Origin: Desulfatibacillum sp.
GTDB lineage: Bacteria; Desulfobacterota; Desulfobacteria; Desulfobacterales; Desulfatibacillaceae
Direction of reading: 5' to 3'
Assembly (NCBI GenBank): GCA_016342355.1
Contig: JAEINP010000046.1
Location: 1-39,226 of the forward strand
DNA length: 39,226 bases
Below, in pieces: positions 15,050 through 24,500 of the stretch. Made by a program: the position numbers and the translations under genes. Each line of letters begins with the position of its first letter. The first letter of the stretch is position 1. Below the pieces are notes generated by a model. It was not told the origin of the DNA. It made no database searches and saw nothing but the letters and a program-made list of their open reading frames with translations.

Positions 15050-17544
15050 ATATTATGAACTCAGACCAACCCACGACCATTTTAACCATTGACGATGAAG
15101 AAGCCATTCGGCAAAGTTTTGCGGCGTTCCTGGAAGATTTTGGGTACGAGGTGCTGAGCGCACCCAACGGGAAGATTGGCCTGGAGGTGTTCAGAGCCCA
15201 CGCCCCGGATCTGATTCTGGTGGACCTGAGAATGCCCGAGGTGGACGGGCTGGAGGTTTTATCCGCCGTAACCAAAGAGTCCAAGGAAACGCCCATCATA
15301 GTTGTTTCAGGAACCGGCGTCATCACGGATGCCGTGGAAGCCCTGCACCTGGGCGCCTGGGACTATATTTTGAAACCGGTAAAAAACCTGAGCATCCTCC
15401 TCCATTCCATTGAAAAGGCCCTGGAAAGGGCAAGGCTCATCAAGGAAAACCGTGCCTACCAGGAACACCTGGAATTCCTGGTGGACAGCCGGTCCAAAAA
15501 AATCCTGGATTACAGCCATCGCCTAAAACACATAGCAGACCGAACCCGCCAATTCACCATCAAGGAAAACATCGGAGAACTGGCGCCAACCATCCTGAAG
15601 ACCCTTTCCGAAAACATTGGCGCTGCCGGGGGGTCCCTTTTCCTGCGCAGGGAGGAGGGGCTGGAACTGGTCTATGCCCTGGACCCGGGCCACCAAAAAC
15701 ACATCATCCCCCTGCCCCCGCCGCCCCGGTCAGTCACCGCCCATTTGTTTGAAAAACGGCAGGCTTTTATTGTTCCGGATATCCACTCGGACGACAGATT
15801 CGCTTCCTCAGGCTGGAGTGGCTACAGTAACGGTTCCCTCATGGCCCTGCCCCTCAGGGATTCGGAAGGAGAAATTCAAGGGGTGGTCACCCTCCACAAC
15901 AAACAGATCCCTCCGTTCACGGAACAGGACCTGGAACTGGGGGACATCATCGCGTCCCATAGCATGGAGGCCATCCGAAACCTTAACTCCAACATGGCCC
16001 TCAGGGAGAGCGAAAAACGCTTCCGAAGCATCATCGAACGCTCCCCTTACCCCATTGCCTTCATCGCCCAGGACAGACGATTCACCCTGCTCAACGATCG
16101 CTTTACGGAGATTTTCGGATACACGCTCCAGGATATTCCTACTCTGGACAAGTGGAGAGAACTAGCCTACCCGGACCCTGAATACCGCCAACGCGTGGAA
16201 CAATACTGGGAAATGTCACTGGCTGGCCCTCCCATCCCCGAAGGAAACTCCATGGGGATTGAACGGATCGTCACGTGCAAGGACGGGGCTGAAAGAACCG
16301 TGGAATTCAAGATGATCCCCTTGGGAGAGAATAGCCTCATTGTCATGAACGACGTGACAGATATGCGGCGAGCCGAAAACGACAGAAACAAACTGGAAAT
16401 CCAACTCAGGCAAGCCCAAAAAATGGAAGCCATCGGCACCCTGGCCGGAGGCATTGCCCACGACTTCAACAACATTTTGTCCCCTATCATTGGCTATACG
16501 GAAATGGCCATGGTGGAAGCCCCCGAAAACAGCGTCTTGGAACGCAATCTCAGCGAGGTCATGAAAGCTGCGGAACGGGCCAAGGAACTGGTCTACCAAA
16601 TACTCACCTTCAGCCGACAAACCGAAATCGAAAAAAGGCCTGTCCAGGCCCAACTGGTGATCAGGGAGGCCCTCAAGCTGCTCCGGTCTTCCATTCCAAC
16701 CTCCATTGAGTTCAAGAAAAAAATCAACAAGGAATGCGGTCCGGTTTTGGCCGACCCCACGCAAATCCATCAGGTTCTCATGAACCTGTGCACTAATGCC
16801 TATCATGCCATGGCGGAAACCGGCGGAATACTCACCGTAAGTTTCGACGAAACCGTCGTTCTTCATGATTTCATGCCGGGAAGGCTTAATCTCAAGCCGG
16901 GAAAATATGTCCGGCTCACTATCTCAGATACGGGCCATGGCATGTCACGAGTTGTCATGGATAAAATCTTTGACCCCTATTTCACCACCAAGGCGCAAGG
17001 CAAGGGAACGGGCCTGGGCCTGGCTGTGGTCCATGGCATTGTCAAAAGCATGGAAGGGGACATCCAGGTCATAAGCGAACCGGGCAAGGGCACCTCGTTT
17101 ATCATCCATCTGCCCCAGGTGGAATCCACCGTGGAAATGCCTGCTCAACGCACAAGCGCCAGCTTACCCCATGGCACAGAAAACGTCCTTTTTGTGGACG
17201 ATGAAGGTCCTGTAGCCCTTATGGGAAAGCAAATGCTGGAAAGGCTGGGCTACACGGTCATGGTGCAAACATCCAGCGTCACAGCCCTTGAAATCTTCAA
17301 GGCCCAACCCGATAACTTCGACTTGGTCATCACAGATATGAACATGCCTCACATGACCGGAGATGTCCTGGCCAGAAAAATCCTGGAAATCCGCCCGGAC
17401 ATACCCATCGTCCTATGCACAGGCTTTTCGGAAATCGTGACGGAAGAGAACGCCCGGGCCATGGGCATTTCCGAATACATTATGAAACCCATGGTCATGG
17501 GAGACATTGCCGACATCGTGCGCAAGGCCCTGGACAGAAAGTAA
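15046..17544 (+). CDS. Hybrid histidine kinase, REC-GAF-PAS-HisKA-HATPase-REC
   Basis: The product is 832 residues, with no membrane segment, so it is cytoplasmic. The N-terminal receiver has Asp60 in LILVDLRMPEVDG. A coiled linker (120-165) leads to a GAF domain (about 170-315) and a PAS domain (about 322-440). The phospho-acceptor is His472 in LAGGIAHDFNNILSP. The ATPase domain has NLCTNAYHAM, DTGHGM and GTGLGL, and the C-terminal receiver has Asp764 in LVITDMNMPH. The start is probably the TTG at 15046, which overlaps the preceding stop (TTGA) and has GGGGGA about six bases upstream; an ATG at 15055 is the alternative. It could take phosphate at its N-terminal receiver and continue a relay begun by the LuxQ-like kinase. 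No DNA-binding output is present in the operon. Confidence 0.9.
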   Translation: MNIMNSDQPTTILTIDDEEAIRQSFAAFLEDFGYEVLSAPNGKIGLEVFRAHAPDLILVDLRMPEVDGLEVLSAVTKESKETPIIVVSGTGVITDAVEALHLGAWDYILKPVKNLSILLHSIEKALERARLIKENRAYQEHLEFLVDSRSKKILDYSHRLKHIADRTRQFTIKENIGELAPTILKTLSENIGAAGGSLFLRREEGLELVYALDPGHQKHIIPLPPPPRSVTAHLFEKRQAFIVPDIHSDDRFASSGWSGYSNGSLMALPLRDSEGEIQGVVTLHNKQIPPFTEQDLELGDIIASHSMEAIRNLNSNMALRESEKRFRSIIERSPYPIAFIAQDRRFTLLNDRFTEIFGYTLQDIPTLDKWRELAYPDPEYRQRVEQYWEMSLAGPPIPEGNSMGIERIVTCKDGAERTVEFKMIPLGENSLIVMNDVTDMRRAENDRNKLEIQLRQAQKMEAIGTLAGGIAHDFNNILSPIIGYTEMAMVEAPENSVLERNLSEVMKAAERAKELVYQILTFSRQTEIEKRPVQAQLVIREALKLLRSSIPTSIEFKKKINKECGPVLADPTQIHQVLMNLCTNAYHAMAETGGILTVSFDETVVLHDFMPGRLNLKPGKYVRLTISDTGHGMSRVVMDKIFDPYFTTKAQGKGTGLGLAVVHGIVKSMEGDIQVISEPGKGTSFIIHLPQVESTVEMPAQRTSASLPHGTENVLFVDDEGPVALMGKQMLERLGYTVMVQTSSVTALEIFKAQPDNFDLVITDMNMPHMTGDVLARKILEIRPDIPIVLCTGFSEIVTEENARAMGISEYIMKPMVMGDIADIVRKALDRK

Positions 17545-17595
17545 AACTGAAAACTTATGAGCAAAATATATTTTTGTTGTAATTCCAGAAAGATA

Positions 17596-19557
17596 TCAAT
17601 AGGCCAGCCGCCCCAGAGATTTGAGGATCAGGGCAAAGCCCATGGCGAACATGCCAGTGAGGCCCATGCCGCAGGAAAATCCCGCCAATAGCACCGGAGC
17701 ATACTGGCGCCATTGTTTTCCGTATTTCCTTAAAAAGAAAAAACGGCCCAGCAAGGCCCCCGCCACTTCCAGGATCATCCCATGGGGAGTGCTTTGGCCC
17801 AGTCCCCGGACCACGCCGTAAATGAGCATGATGGGCAGGCCAAAAAGCATGAGCAGCATATAGGTGAGAACCCCGAACCCCATGCCCGCCATTACATAAT
17901 TGCCCTTCAAGGCCTGAAAGAATAAAGAATTGCCTTCCAGGGTCGAGGTCTGCATAAGCAGGGAGTTCAAAGCCTGAAGATGCCATAATTCCTGGGCGTA
18001 CGGATAGCTGGAGGACGGAATGGGCGCCAGCCTCCATATGAACTGGGAAAACAACAAACTGGCGATAATCACCACCGGAAACACCACGATTTCAGCCTTG
18101 ATGATCCCCCGGATACTCGTTCCTGTAAGCTCGATTTGCCGGAAATGGACCGTGGCCTCCCCGTAATTATGGATGGGAATAGGCGCGTACCAGATCTCTA
18201 TGCCTGAATACCCAAAGAATCGGGCGCCGGCGATAAAACTGGCTTCCCGCACCAGGGGCAGGCTCACAAACTGGCCTGCAATGCCCTCCATGCGGGCCGA
18301 AACGTACGAAACCAAAGGCGTATAGATGAACCCATAAGCCAGAAAGAATATCCAGGGAAAGGTGGGCACAAGCCACACGCACATCAACACATAGGCCAGG
18401 GTGGAACAAACATAAATCCCCAGGGATATGAAAATGCTGAAATCCCCCCTGCCCTCGGGAGGGTTGAACAGGTTCTTCCACGAACCCCGGGTTCCGGGCG
18501 CGCTTTTCCCAAAGGACCGGACCACATGCCAGATGCCCACAGCCGCAATGGCCAAACCCAAGCCGATGCCAAAGCTCATGTAAAAGTCGAAGTTGTTGGC
18601 GAACACCGTATCCACCGTGCCCATGCCCGGATGCCAACGGTGAAGGATTCCAGCGGAATGGAGGATGGGATTGAGTATGACGGTGATAATCAGCCCGATC
18701 AATCCCCCTATCACCGCCCAAAAAGGCAACACCATCCCGATGAAAATCAGGCCGATATCCAACTGGATGCCTGTGGCAACAGCAGGAAGGATATGCTCCG
18801 TATGTCCGGTCAGTTCCACCCAGGGTATGGGAATCAGCCGGATGGGCTTGGCGAAAAGCAATCCCGACACAATGGGAAGCAGCACATAGATAGCCCCGAA
18901 GCTCAGGCCAATCATGCCGCCAATGGAAAAAAGCCTCCACTTCCAGCTTGTTTTCCGGTCCTCCGTGGACTCGGCAAGGGCCATGGTTCCCAAGGCGCCA
19001 ACAGGAGCCATGGGAAAAGGCAGCTTTTCCACGTCGGAGGTTATGCGGTACAGGGCGTAACCCAGGCCAAAATGGTCAATCCGCTGGATAAGCTGGGCCC
19101 CGGCCAATAGCATTATTGGGACCAGCCAGTCCCTGTGGAAAAAAGTGCGCTCCACCAACGATACGGAGCCAGGCCCGGGAGCCACCCAACTGGGGATATG
19201 CTCCACAAGCCCCAACATCCTGGCCGCGTCCGACTGAACCAAATACTGGCTCCACAAAAGCCCTTGAAAAGGCGAAGCCAGGGCGGCGCCGGCCATATAA
19301 TATAAAAGAAAAATCTCTTGCTGCTTGAGCTCTGTATAGGATCGCTTGGCGATTTCCGCAAACAGGATGATGGTCACCCAACGGGCAGCCGGGCCGATTC
19401 CCTGGCCAATGACCAATTGCAGGTACATGCTTCCGGGCATCATGAGAAAACCAATGAAAATAGCCCCCACAACGGTTTTCCAATCAAAGCCCTCCTCAAA
19501 CTTGTCGGGTGGCTTTAATAGATCCCGATATTCCTGTAATTCTTTGTCCTCGTACAT
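17596..19557 (-). CDS. Large polytopic membrane protein, oligopeptide-transporter (OPT)-like
   Basis: The product is 653 residues with about 14 predicted transmembrane helices. The N-terminal region, FDWKTVVGAIFIGFLMMPG followed by FAEIAKRSYTELKQQEIFLL and YYMAGAA, resembles the first helices and the QEI-x-L-x(4)-A-S/G-A motif of OPT transporters. I believe it belongs to the DUF6784-type group usually found beside a second large membrane protein (DUF6785-type), which is exactly the arrangement here; those names are from memory. It is the last gene of the long minus-strand operon and converges on the hybrid kinase with about 50 bases between. It may form a heteromeric transporter with the upstream gene. 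Substrate is unknown. Confidence 0.6.
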   Translation of the reverse strand: MYEDKELQEYRDLLKPPDKFEEGFDWKTVVGAIFIGFLMMPGSMYLQLVIGQGIGPAARWVTIILFAEIAKRSYTELKQQEIFLLYYMAGAALASPFQGLLWSQYLVQSDAARMLGLVEHIPSWVAPGPGSVSLVERTFFHRDWLVPIMLLAGAQLIQRIDHFGLGYALYRITSDVEKLPFPMAPVGALGTMALAESTEDRKTSWKWRLFSIGGMIGLSFGAIYVLLPIVSGLLFAKPIRLIPIPWVELTGHTEHILPAVATGIQLDIGLIFIGMVLPFWAVIGGLIGLIITVILNPILHSAGILHRWHPGMGTVDTVFANNFDFYMSFGIGLGLAIAAVGIWHVVRSFGKSAPGTRGSWKNLFNPPEGRGDFSIFISLGIYVCSTLAYVLMCVWLVPTFPWIFFLAYGFIYTPLVSYVSARMEGIAGQFVSLPLVREASFIAGARFFGYSGIEIWYAPIPIHNYGEATVHFRQIELTGTSIRGIIKAEIVVFPVVIIASLLFSQFIWRLAPIPSSSYPYAQELWHLQALNSLLMQTSTLEGNSLFFQALKGNYVMAGMGFGVLTYMLLMLFGLPIMLIYGVVRGLGQSTPHGMILEVAGALLGRFFFLRKYGKQWRQYAPVLLAGFSCGMGLTGMFAMGFALILKSLGRLAY

Positions 19558-19569
19558 TACCTGTAACCT

Positions 19570-21585
19570 TTAGTTGTACAAGACCTGGTAACTGGCGTCC
19601 CCGAAAAGTCCGATTATGGCCCAAATTCCTCCCATGAGGAAATCCCCGATGATCAACCCCATGAAAAACATGCGCAACTTATTGAACAGGCTCACCCCGC
19701 CGTATCGCATGCATAACGAATTGGCCAGCCAGCCCACAAAAAAGCTGAACCACAGGACCTTCATGGCCGAACTGTACGCAGTCAGGTATCCGATGGGATG
19801 GATGGGCCACCAGTAAAACCGGTGATAGCAAACCACCAGCACCAGCATGACCACTGCCCCCATTATGGAAAAAAAATGCACCCAGGGACCTGGATCGGGA
19901 GGAGACTCCACCAGACTTTGCACGTTCTGCAAAACTGTCAGAGTCGTCCGGGTGGCCCAGTCCAGTTGAAGTTCCCGAATGCCGAATTTGTAGCACAACG
20001 CCAGCATGGAGATAAAAGAAATCGCCACAGCCAGAATGATGGTGACCGTCATGCCCAATAAAAACATATTCGGCCTGCCAGCCTTTTTACTGATTTTGCT
20101 GGCGTGGAACAGGGAAGGCATAAGGGATTCCCGCAAGTCCACAAACAACACCTTCTGGCTCACACCGGCAATGAGCACCCCCACCTTGCTGAAAAACTGG
20201 GGGCCAAAAAAGGAAATCAAGCCGTCCAGGGGCGCCATGGTCAAAGAAAAATACGCCACTCCCCCCTGGCAAATAATGCGACTGGCCACCAGCATGACCA
20301 TGAAAAATGCCCCGATCACCAAAAAACTCACAAACAGGGGCATACCAAAATAATGGCACCACAGAGTCAAGGCGGCAAATCCCATCACAAAACCCCAAAA
20401 GGCGAATCGGGAGGAAAACCACTGGGCGCCGGAGCCCTCCAGGGGTTTTCGCCAAAACGCCTCCTGCAAAACCCCTTTTAAATGCCTGCGGGCCAACCAC
20501 AATATGAATAGAAAAAACACCCCATAGGCCCCCAGCATCTGGGTTTCTTCAGGCCGCGTCAAAGTGGGGCCAAAGGTAATCCCCAAGGCCGCCTCCGGAA
20601 TATTCAGCCCAAACATGCTCAACAGGCCAATGAACAAACCTCCCATGGCGAAAAACGACCAAAACGAAAAGGAAATCTGCCGGGACGCCAAAAAGGCAAA
20701 ACCAATGTATGCCGGAAACAAATGAATCTTTAACTTGTGAAAGGCTGAAAACAGCCCATATTTGGGAAAATACGGCCCGGCCAGGATCAGCGTGGGTATG
20801 TCCGGCACCGAAGGACAATAAAACTGTAACCCGTTCAACGTGTGCAAAAATACCGGTATGCACACTCCCGCCACCAAAAAGGGATTGGTGAAAAACCTCA
20901 GCAGCCGGTTTTGCTCCACAGCCTCTTCCAAGGCCAAAGGCACCTGCAACAGGGGGAAATTCATCCGTTCATTGTCCACCCATTGCCTGGCGAAAAGATT
21001 CACCATGCACAGCATCACAAAATAACCCAACAGGATGAACACGCTCCAGGTTATGAGAGGCTTGAACCAGACATGCCATGGAATACTTTGTATGAGTTCC
21101 AGCCAGCCCATATCCCTGCCGCCATCCAGGCCATTATATAATTGCTGGATAGCTCCCGGGTCCTGGGGATACCAGGCCTTGGGCATCAGGGGATGGAGCA
21201 CTTCCTGCCACCGGTTTCCCACAGAGGCGAAATGGTAAGGCGCGGTCAGGTTGATGAAAAAGGTGCGCACCAACCCGGTATAGGCAATGCCCGAAACCAC
21301 CACCATAAGTATCCAGGTTACCAGCAATTCCTTGCCCGTCAGAATGGCCCGGCCCAACAACCGCGAAAATCCGTAAGCAACCAGGGTCAGGCACAAAAAC
21401 ACGCAAAAGGGAGCGAGGGGAAAATGCCCGCCTCCCAACGGCGTCCCCTGGAGGTACACGTTATTGTAAGGCGTCACCGCGCAGATCGCCAGGGCCAAAA
21501 CAGAGCCCAGGACCACGGCCCTTGCCCGGGTTTTGGCGCCTGCTGACCGGATCTCTGTTTCTTTGCTTTCCAGGGTCACGTTCAT
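19570..21585 (-). CDS. Large polytopic membrane protein, partner of the OPT-like protein
   Basis: The product is 671 residues with roughly 14 transmembrane helices and several sizeable loops. The N-terminus VLGSVLALAICAVTPYNNVY resembles the first helix of OPT proteins, and LFARQWVDNERMNFPLLQVP is a conserved-looking cytoplasmic segment also typical of OPT relatives (E-R-x-x-F-P). It is probably a DUF6785-type protein. It begins eight bases after the stop of the pseudo-peptidase/FtsX gene and ends 12 bases before the OPT-like gene, so the three are cotranscribed. A two-subunit OPT-like transporter next to an ABC system with a peptidase-like periplasmic domain is an unusual assembly. Function is unknown; membrane location is certain. 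Confidence 0.6.
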   Translation of the reverse strand: MNVTLESKETEIRSAGAKTRARAVVLGSVLALAICAVTPYNNVYLQGTPLGGGHFPLAPFCVFLCLTLVAYGFSRLLGRAILTGKELLVTWILMVVVSGIAYTGLVRTFFINLTAPYHFASVGNRWQEVLHPLMPKAWYPQDPGAIQQLYNGLDGGRDMGWLELIQSIPWHVWFKPLITWSVFILLGYFVMLCMVNLFARQWVDNERMNFPLLQVPLALEEAVEQNRLLRFFTNPFLVAGVCIPVFLHTLNGLQFYCPSVPDIPTLILAGPYFPKYGLFSAFHKLKIHLFPAYIGFAFLASRQISFSFWSFFAMGGLFIGLLSMFGLNIPEAALGITFGPTLTRPEETQMLGAYGVFFLFILWLARRHLKGVLQEAFWRKPLEGSGAQWFSSRFAFWGFVMGFAALTLWCHYFGMPLFVSFLVIGAFFMVMLVASRIICQGGVAYFSLTMAPLDGLISFFGPQFFSKVGVLIAGVSQKVLFVDLRESLMPSLFHASKISKKAGRPNMFLLGMTVTIILAVAISFISMLALCYKFGIRELQLDWATRTTLTVLQNVQSLVESPPDPGPWVHFFSIMGAVVMLVLVVCYHRFYWWPIHPIGYLTAYSSAMKVLWFSFFVGWLANSLCMRYGGVSLFNKLRMFFMGLIIGDFLMGGIWAIIGLFGDASYQVLYN

Positions 21586-21593
21586 ACCACCAC

Positions 21594-24500
21594 TCAGGAA
21601 TTCATGATTTTATCCAGAACATCTCTATAACCCTCTTTTTCCTCGGGGGTAAGGGATCTCCAAACCAAAAGCTGCTTCCGTAACTGATTGACAAAAACCT
21701 TGTTGATCCGCTTCCAGGCATTGGTTTCCCCGGCTTCCCGGGTGAGGACAGTCCGTATCTTTAAAAAATGGGGATCATCCTCGGAAGGGGACATGTAAAT
21801 ATCCACCTTCTCCATGATGCCAAAATCAAAGGGAGCCAACCAAGCCTTGACTTTCAAATGCAGGCAATGCCTCTTTTCGCACTTGTTGTCTGTGCACAAC
21901 AGGGGAACAGCCTCCACACCGGGATCCAGGTAGGGGCAATGGGGCGTCACTTCTATCTTGTTGGTGGAAAAAATGCCGTGGGAGACATCCTGGTACGAAG
22001 CGAAATAGTCCGCAATAAACCCGCCAATCCCCTGAACCTCCCCGTAATGCACGAGAACAGGCATGGAAAGATCAATGACATTCTTTTCCGCCTCAGGCAG
22101 GCTCCAGGACCGATTAACGTCCGGTATGGCTATCTTGGCGGCCACCCGGGAAGGATAAATCACCGAAATCAAAACCACCGCAAAAACCAAAAGCATGGCT
22201 GCCACGCCAGCCAGGGAGGAATAATTGACCGTAAGCCCGGCCCAAAGGGAGGTACCCGAAAAAACAGCCGCCGCAGTCTGGGCAAGAACATAGCCCAACA
22301 CCACAGAGAGCACGGCAAATGCCATGGACTCCGCCACAAACAAAAAGGAAACATGGGAGGGCGCCAGCCCCACGGAAGTGTAAATGCCTATCTCCCGCTT
22401 TCTTTCGTAAACCGTCCCGATCATGGTATTCAGAACAATAAGCGCCGCGATGATGATGGGAATGACAATGTTGGGCACTCCGCTGTAACTAAGGGTGTCG
22501 CTGGCATGGTAAACATAGGCGCCGTTTTTCTCTCCCATGAAGATGGAGAGTTTGAACCTGTCCACCAGTTTCCCGGCCAGGGCTTTCAAATTCACTCCGG
22601 CGGAAGGCTTGAACGCCATCCCCTTGAGCCCGCCCCCCATGGCCATCAATGTGGTGTAGGGCATAATGAGGGTCATGCCCGGCTCAACATGCTGATACCG
22701 GCTCTGGAAAGCCTGCACATCCTCCCCGGACTCCAGGGCCGCAGCCTCCACTTCACTCATCTGGGCGGAAATCTCGCCCGGGAAAAATACCGGGGTAAGG
22801 ATTTCGTCATCCAAATCACGATTATTTTCCAAAGTGGAATCCGAAAAAACACCGGCCACCTCAAAGGGTTCGCCCCACAAGGTCACGCTACCCTCAGGAT
22901 TTGTCGGGTCTATGCCAAGGTCCACAGCCATTCTTTCAGGCAAAACCACGGCATGGGTATCCTCCGGGCTTAGCCAGCGCCCCCCTACTAAATCCCGGCC
23001 AATGCCGGTCACCAGGGGCTCGTTGTGGCTCAAACCCACCACGCCGCCTGCCTCATACGTCCTTGACCCTCGCCGGACCGTCACATGCACCGCCCGGGTT
23101 TGGTCTCCGGTTTCCAGCCAAACGCGGGGTGCGGTGATCCCCTTACCGGCCAAAGCGTCCTGCAAGGTTTCCAGGGCTTCGGGCGGAAGATCCCGCCAAT
23201 TAATGTTCTTTAAAAGCAGTCCATTATAAGGAGATGTATCCGTGAACGAACGGGAAAAACTGTACCGCAGACTTTGGATGGACGTGAAACTCATAATGGT
23301 GAAGGTCAAAATAATCAGAGTGACGCAGGTAAACATGGTCCTGAGCCTGCGCCGCCTGAGGTTGCTTACTCCCAGGAAAAACGCCGCGGAAAAAGCCTGC
23401 CAGCGCCCCATTTCAGCGGCCCGAACATGGCTGGCCCGCTTTTGGAGCATGGTCATTTCCTCTTCAAATCGAAAGAAAATAATCAGGCTTACCACCAGGG
23501 AAAGGCCGATAATGAAAAAGGCCAAAACCACCACCATGGGACTGTACGCCAGTTGAAAGGCCGGATGCACTTTGTAAATCACGGCTATGAGCACCGCCAA
23601 AATAGACAAAAAAGCAAGGATGCGGCGGTGGATGCTGGCATAAGAAAAAAGAAGCCTTTCCATGCAAAAGGCAAAGGGCACAAAAAGGGCGATATAAAAC
23701 AACACACCAAAAAGCACGTCTTTCTGGGTCTTTTCCACATCGTCATACACCCGGCTGGCCAAGGCCCAGGATTTTTTCGCCGACTCGTAGGACTTGGCGT
23801 ATTGCCTGGCGCCCATGTGGTCCTGGGACGCCCGCAACGCCTCTGTGCCTTCGTCCATGAGCTCCCGCAATTTATCGTTAAAGATTCCGTGGCTTTCCAG
23901 GCTGTCAATCCGGGGTCCAAGCAAGGCCCACATGTCATGGGCAGCCTGCTGCTCGGTGTTGGGAATCATGTCCTGCTCATCCACGGCAAAGCCAACACCC
24001 TCGGGAACCTTTTTAGTGGCATTGGTCAGAACCAGTTTTTTCTTGAGAACCGTGTCCGAAAGGGTCATCTTGAATCGGGACTGGGCCGGTAAAAATATGG
24101 TGGCAAGGACCGAAGTCCTGGTGTCGATCCTGCTGTACCAATAGCGCCTTGGTTCAGCCTCCTGTCGGGCGTCGATCAACTGGATATTGGTCATGGGCCA
24201 AAAGCTGCGCGGCTCCAGCAGGTTGAACAAGGTAATCTGGCGGCACGAAAACATTATCAGGTCGGTTTCCGCCGACTTTCTCAGCACCTTGACCCGATAG
24301 GCGTCTTTGCCCGTGGAATCCTTGTCAATGGCCCACATGGCCTGACCATTTTCATCAAACCGGTACCCCTCGATAATGGCCTTGTCCGTGGTGTGTTTGC
24401 TGTCGGCCATTCCCTTAAGCTGGAAATTTCCCAGGGCATCGGTCATACAATGATACAGGGCTGGCCCCTGAAAAGTTAGAATGGTGGTCTTGGGGGCGGC

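Noticed and set aside
21768-22973. 401-codon plus-strand frame opposite the FtsX part of the fusion protein
   Set aside because: It is a shadow of the permease coding sequence.
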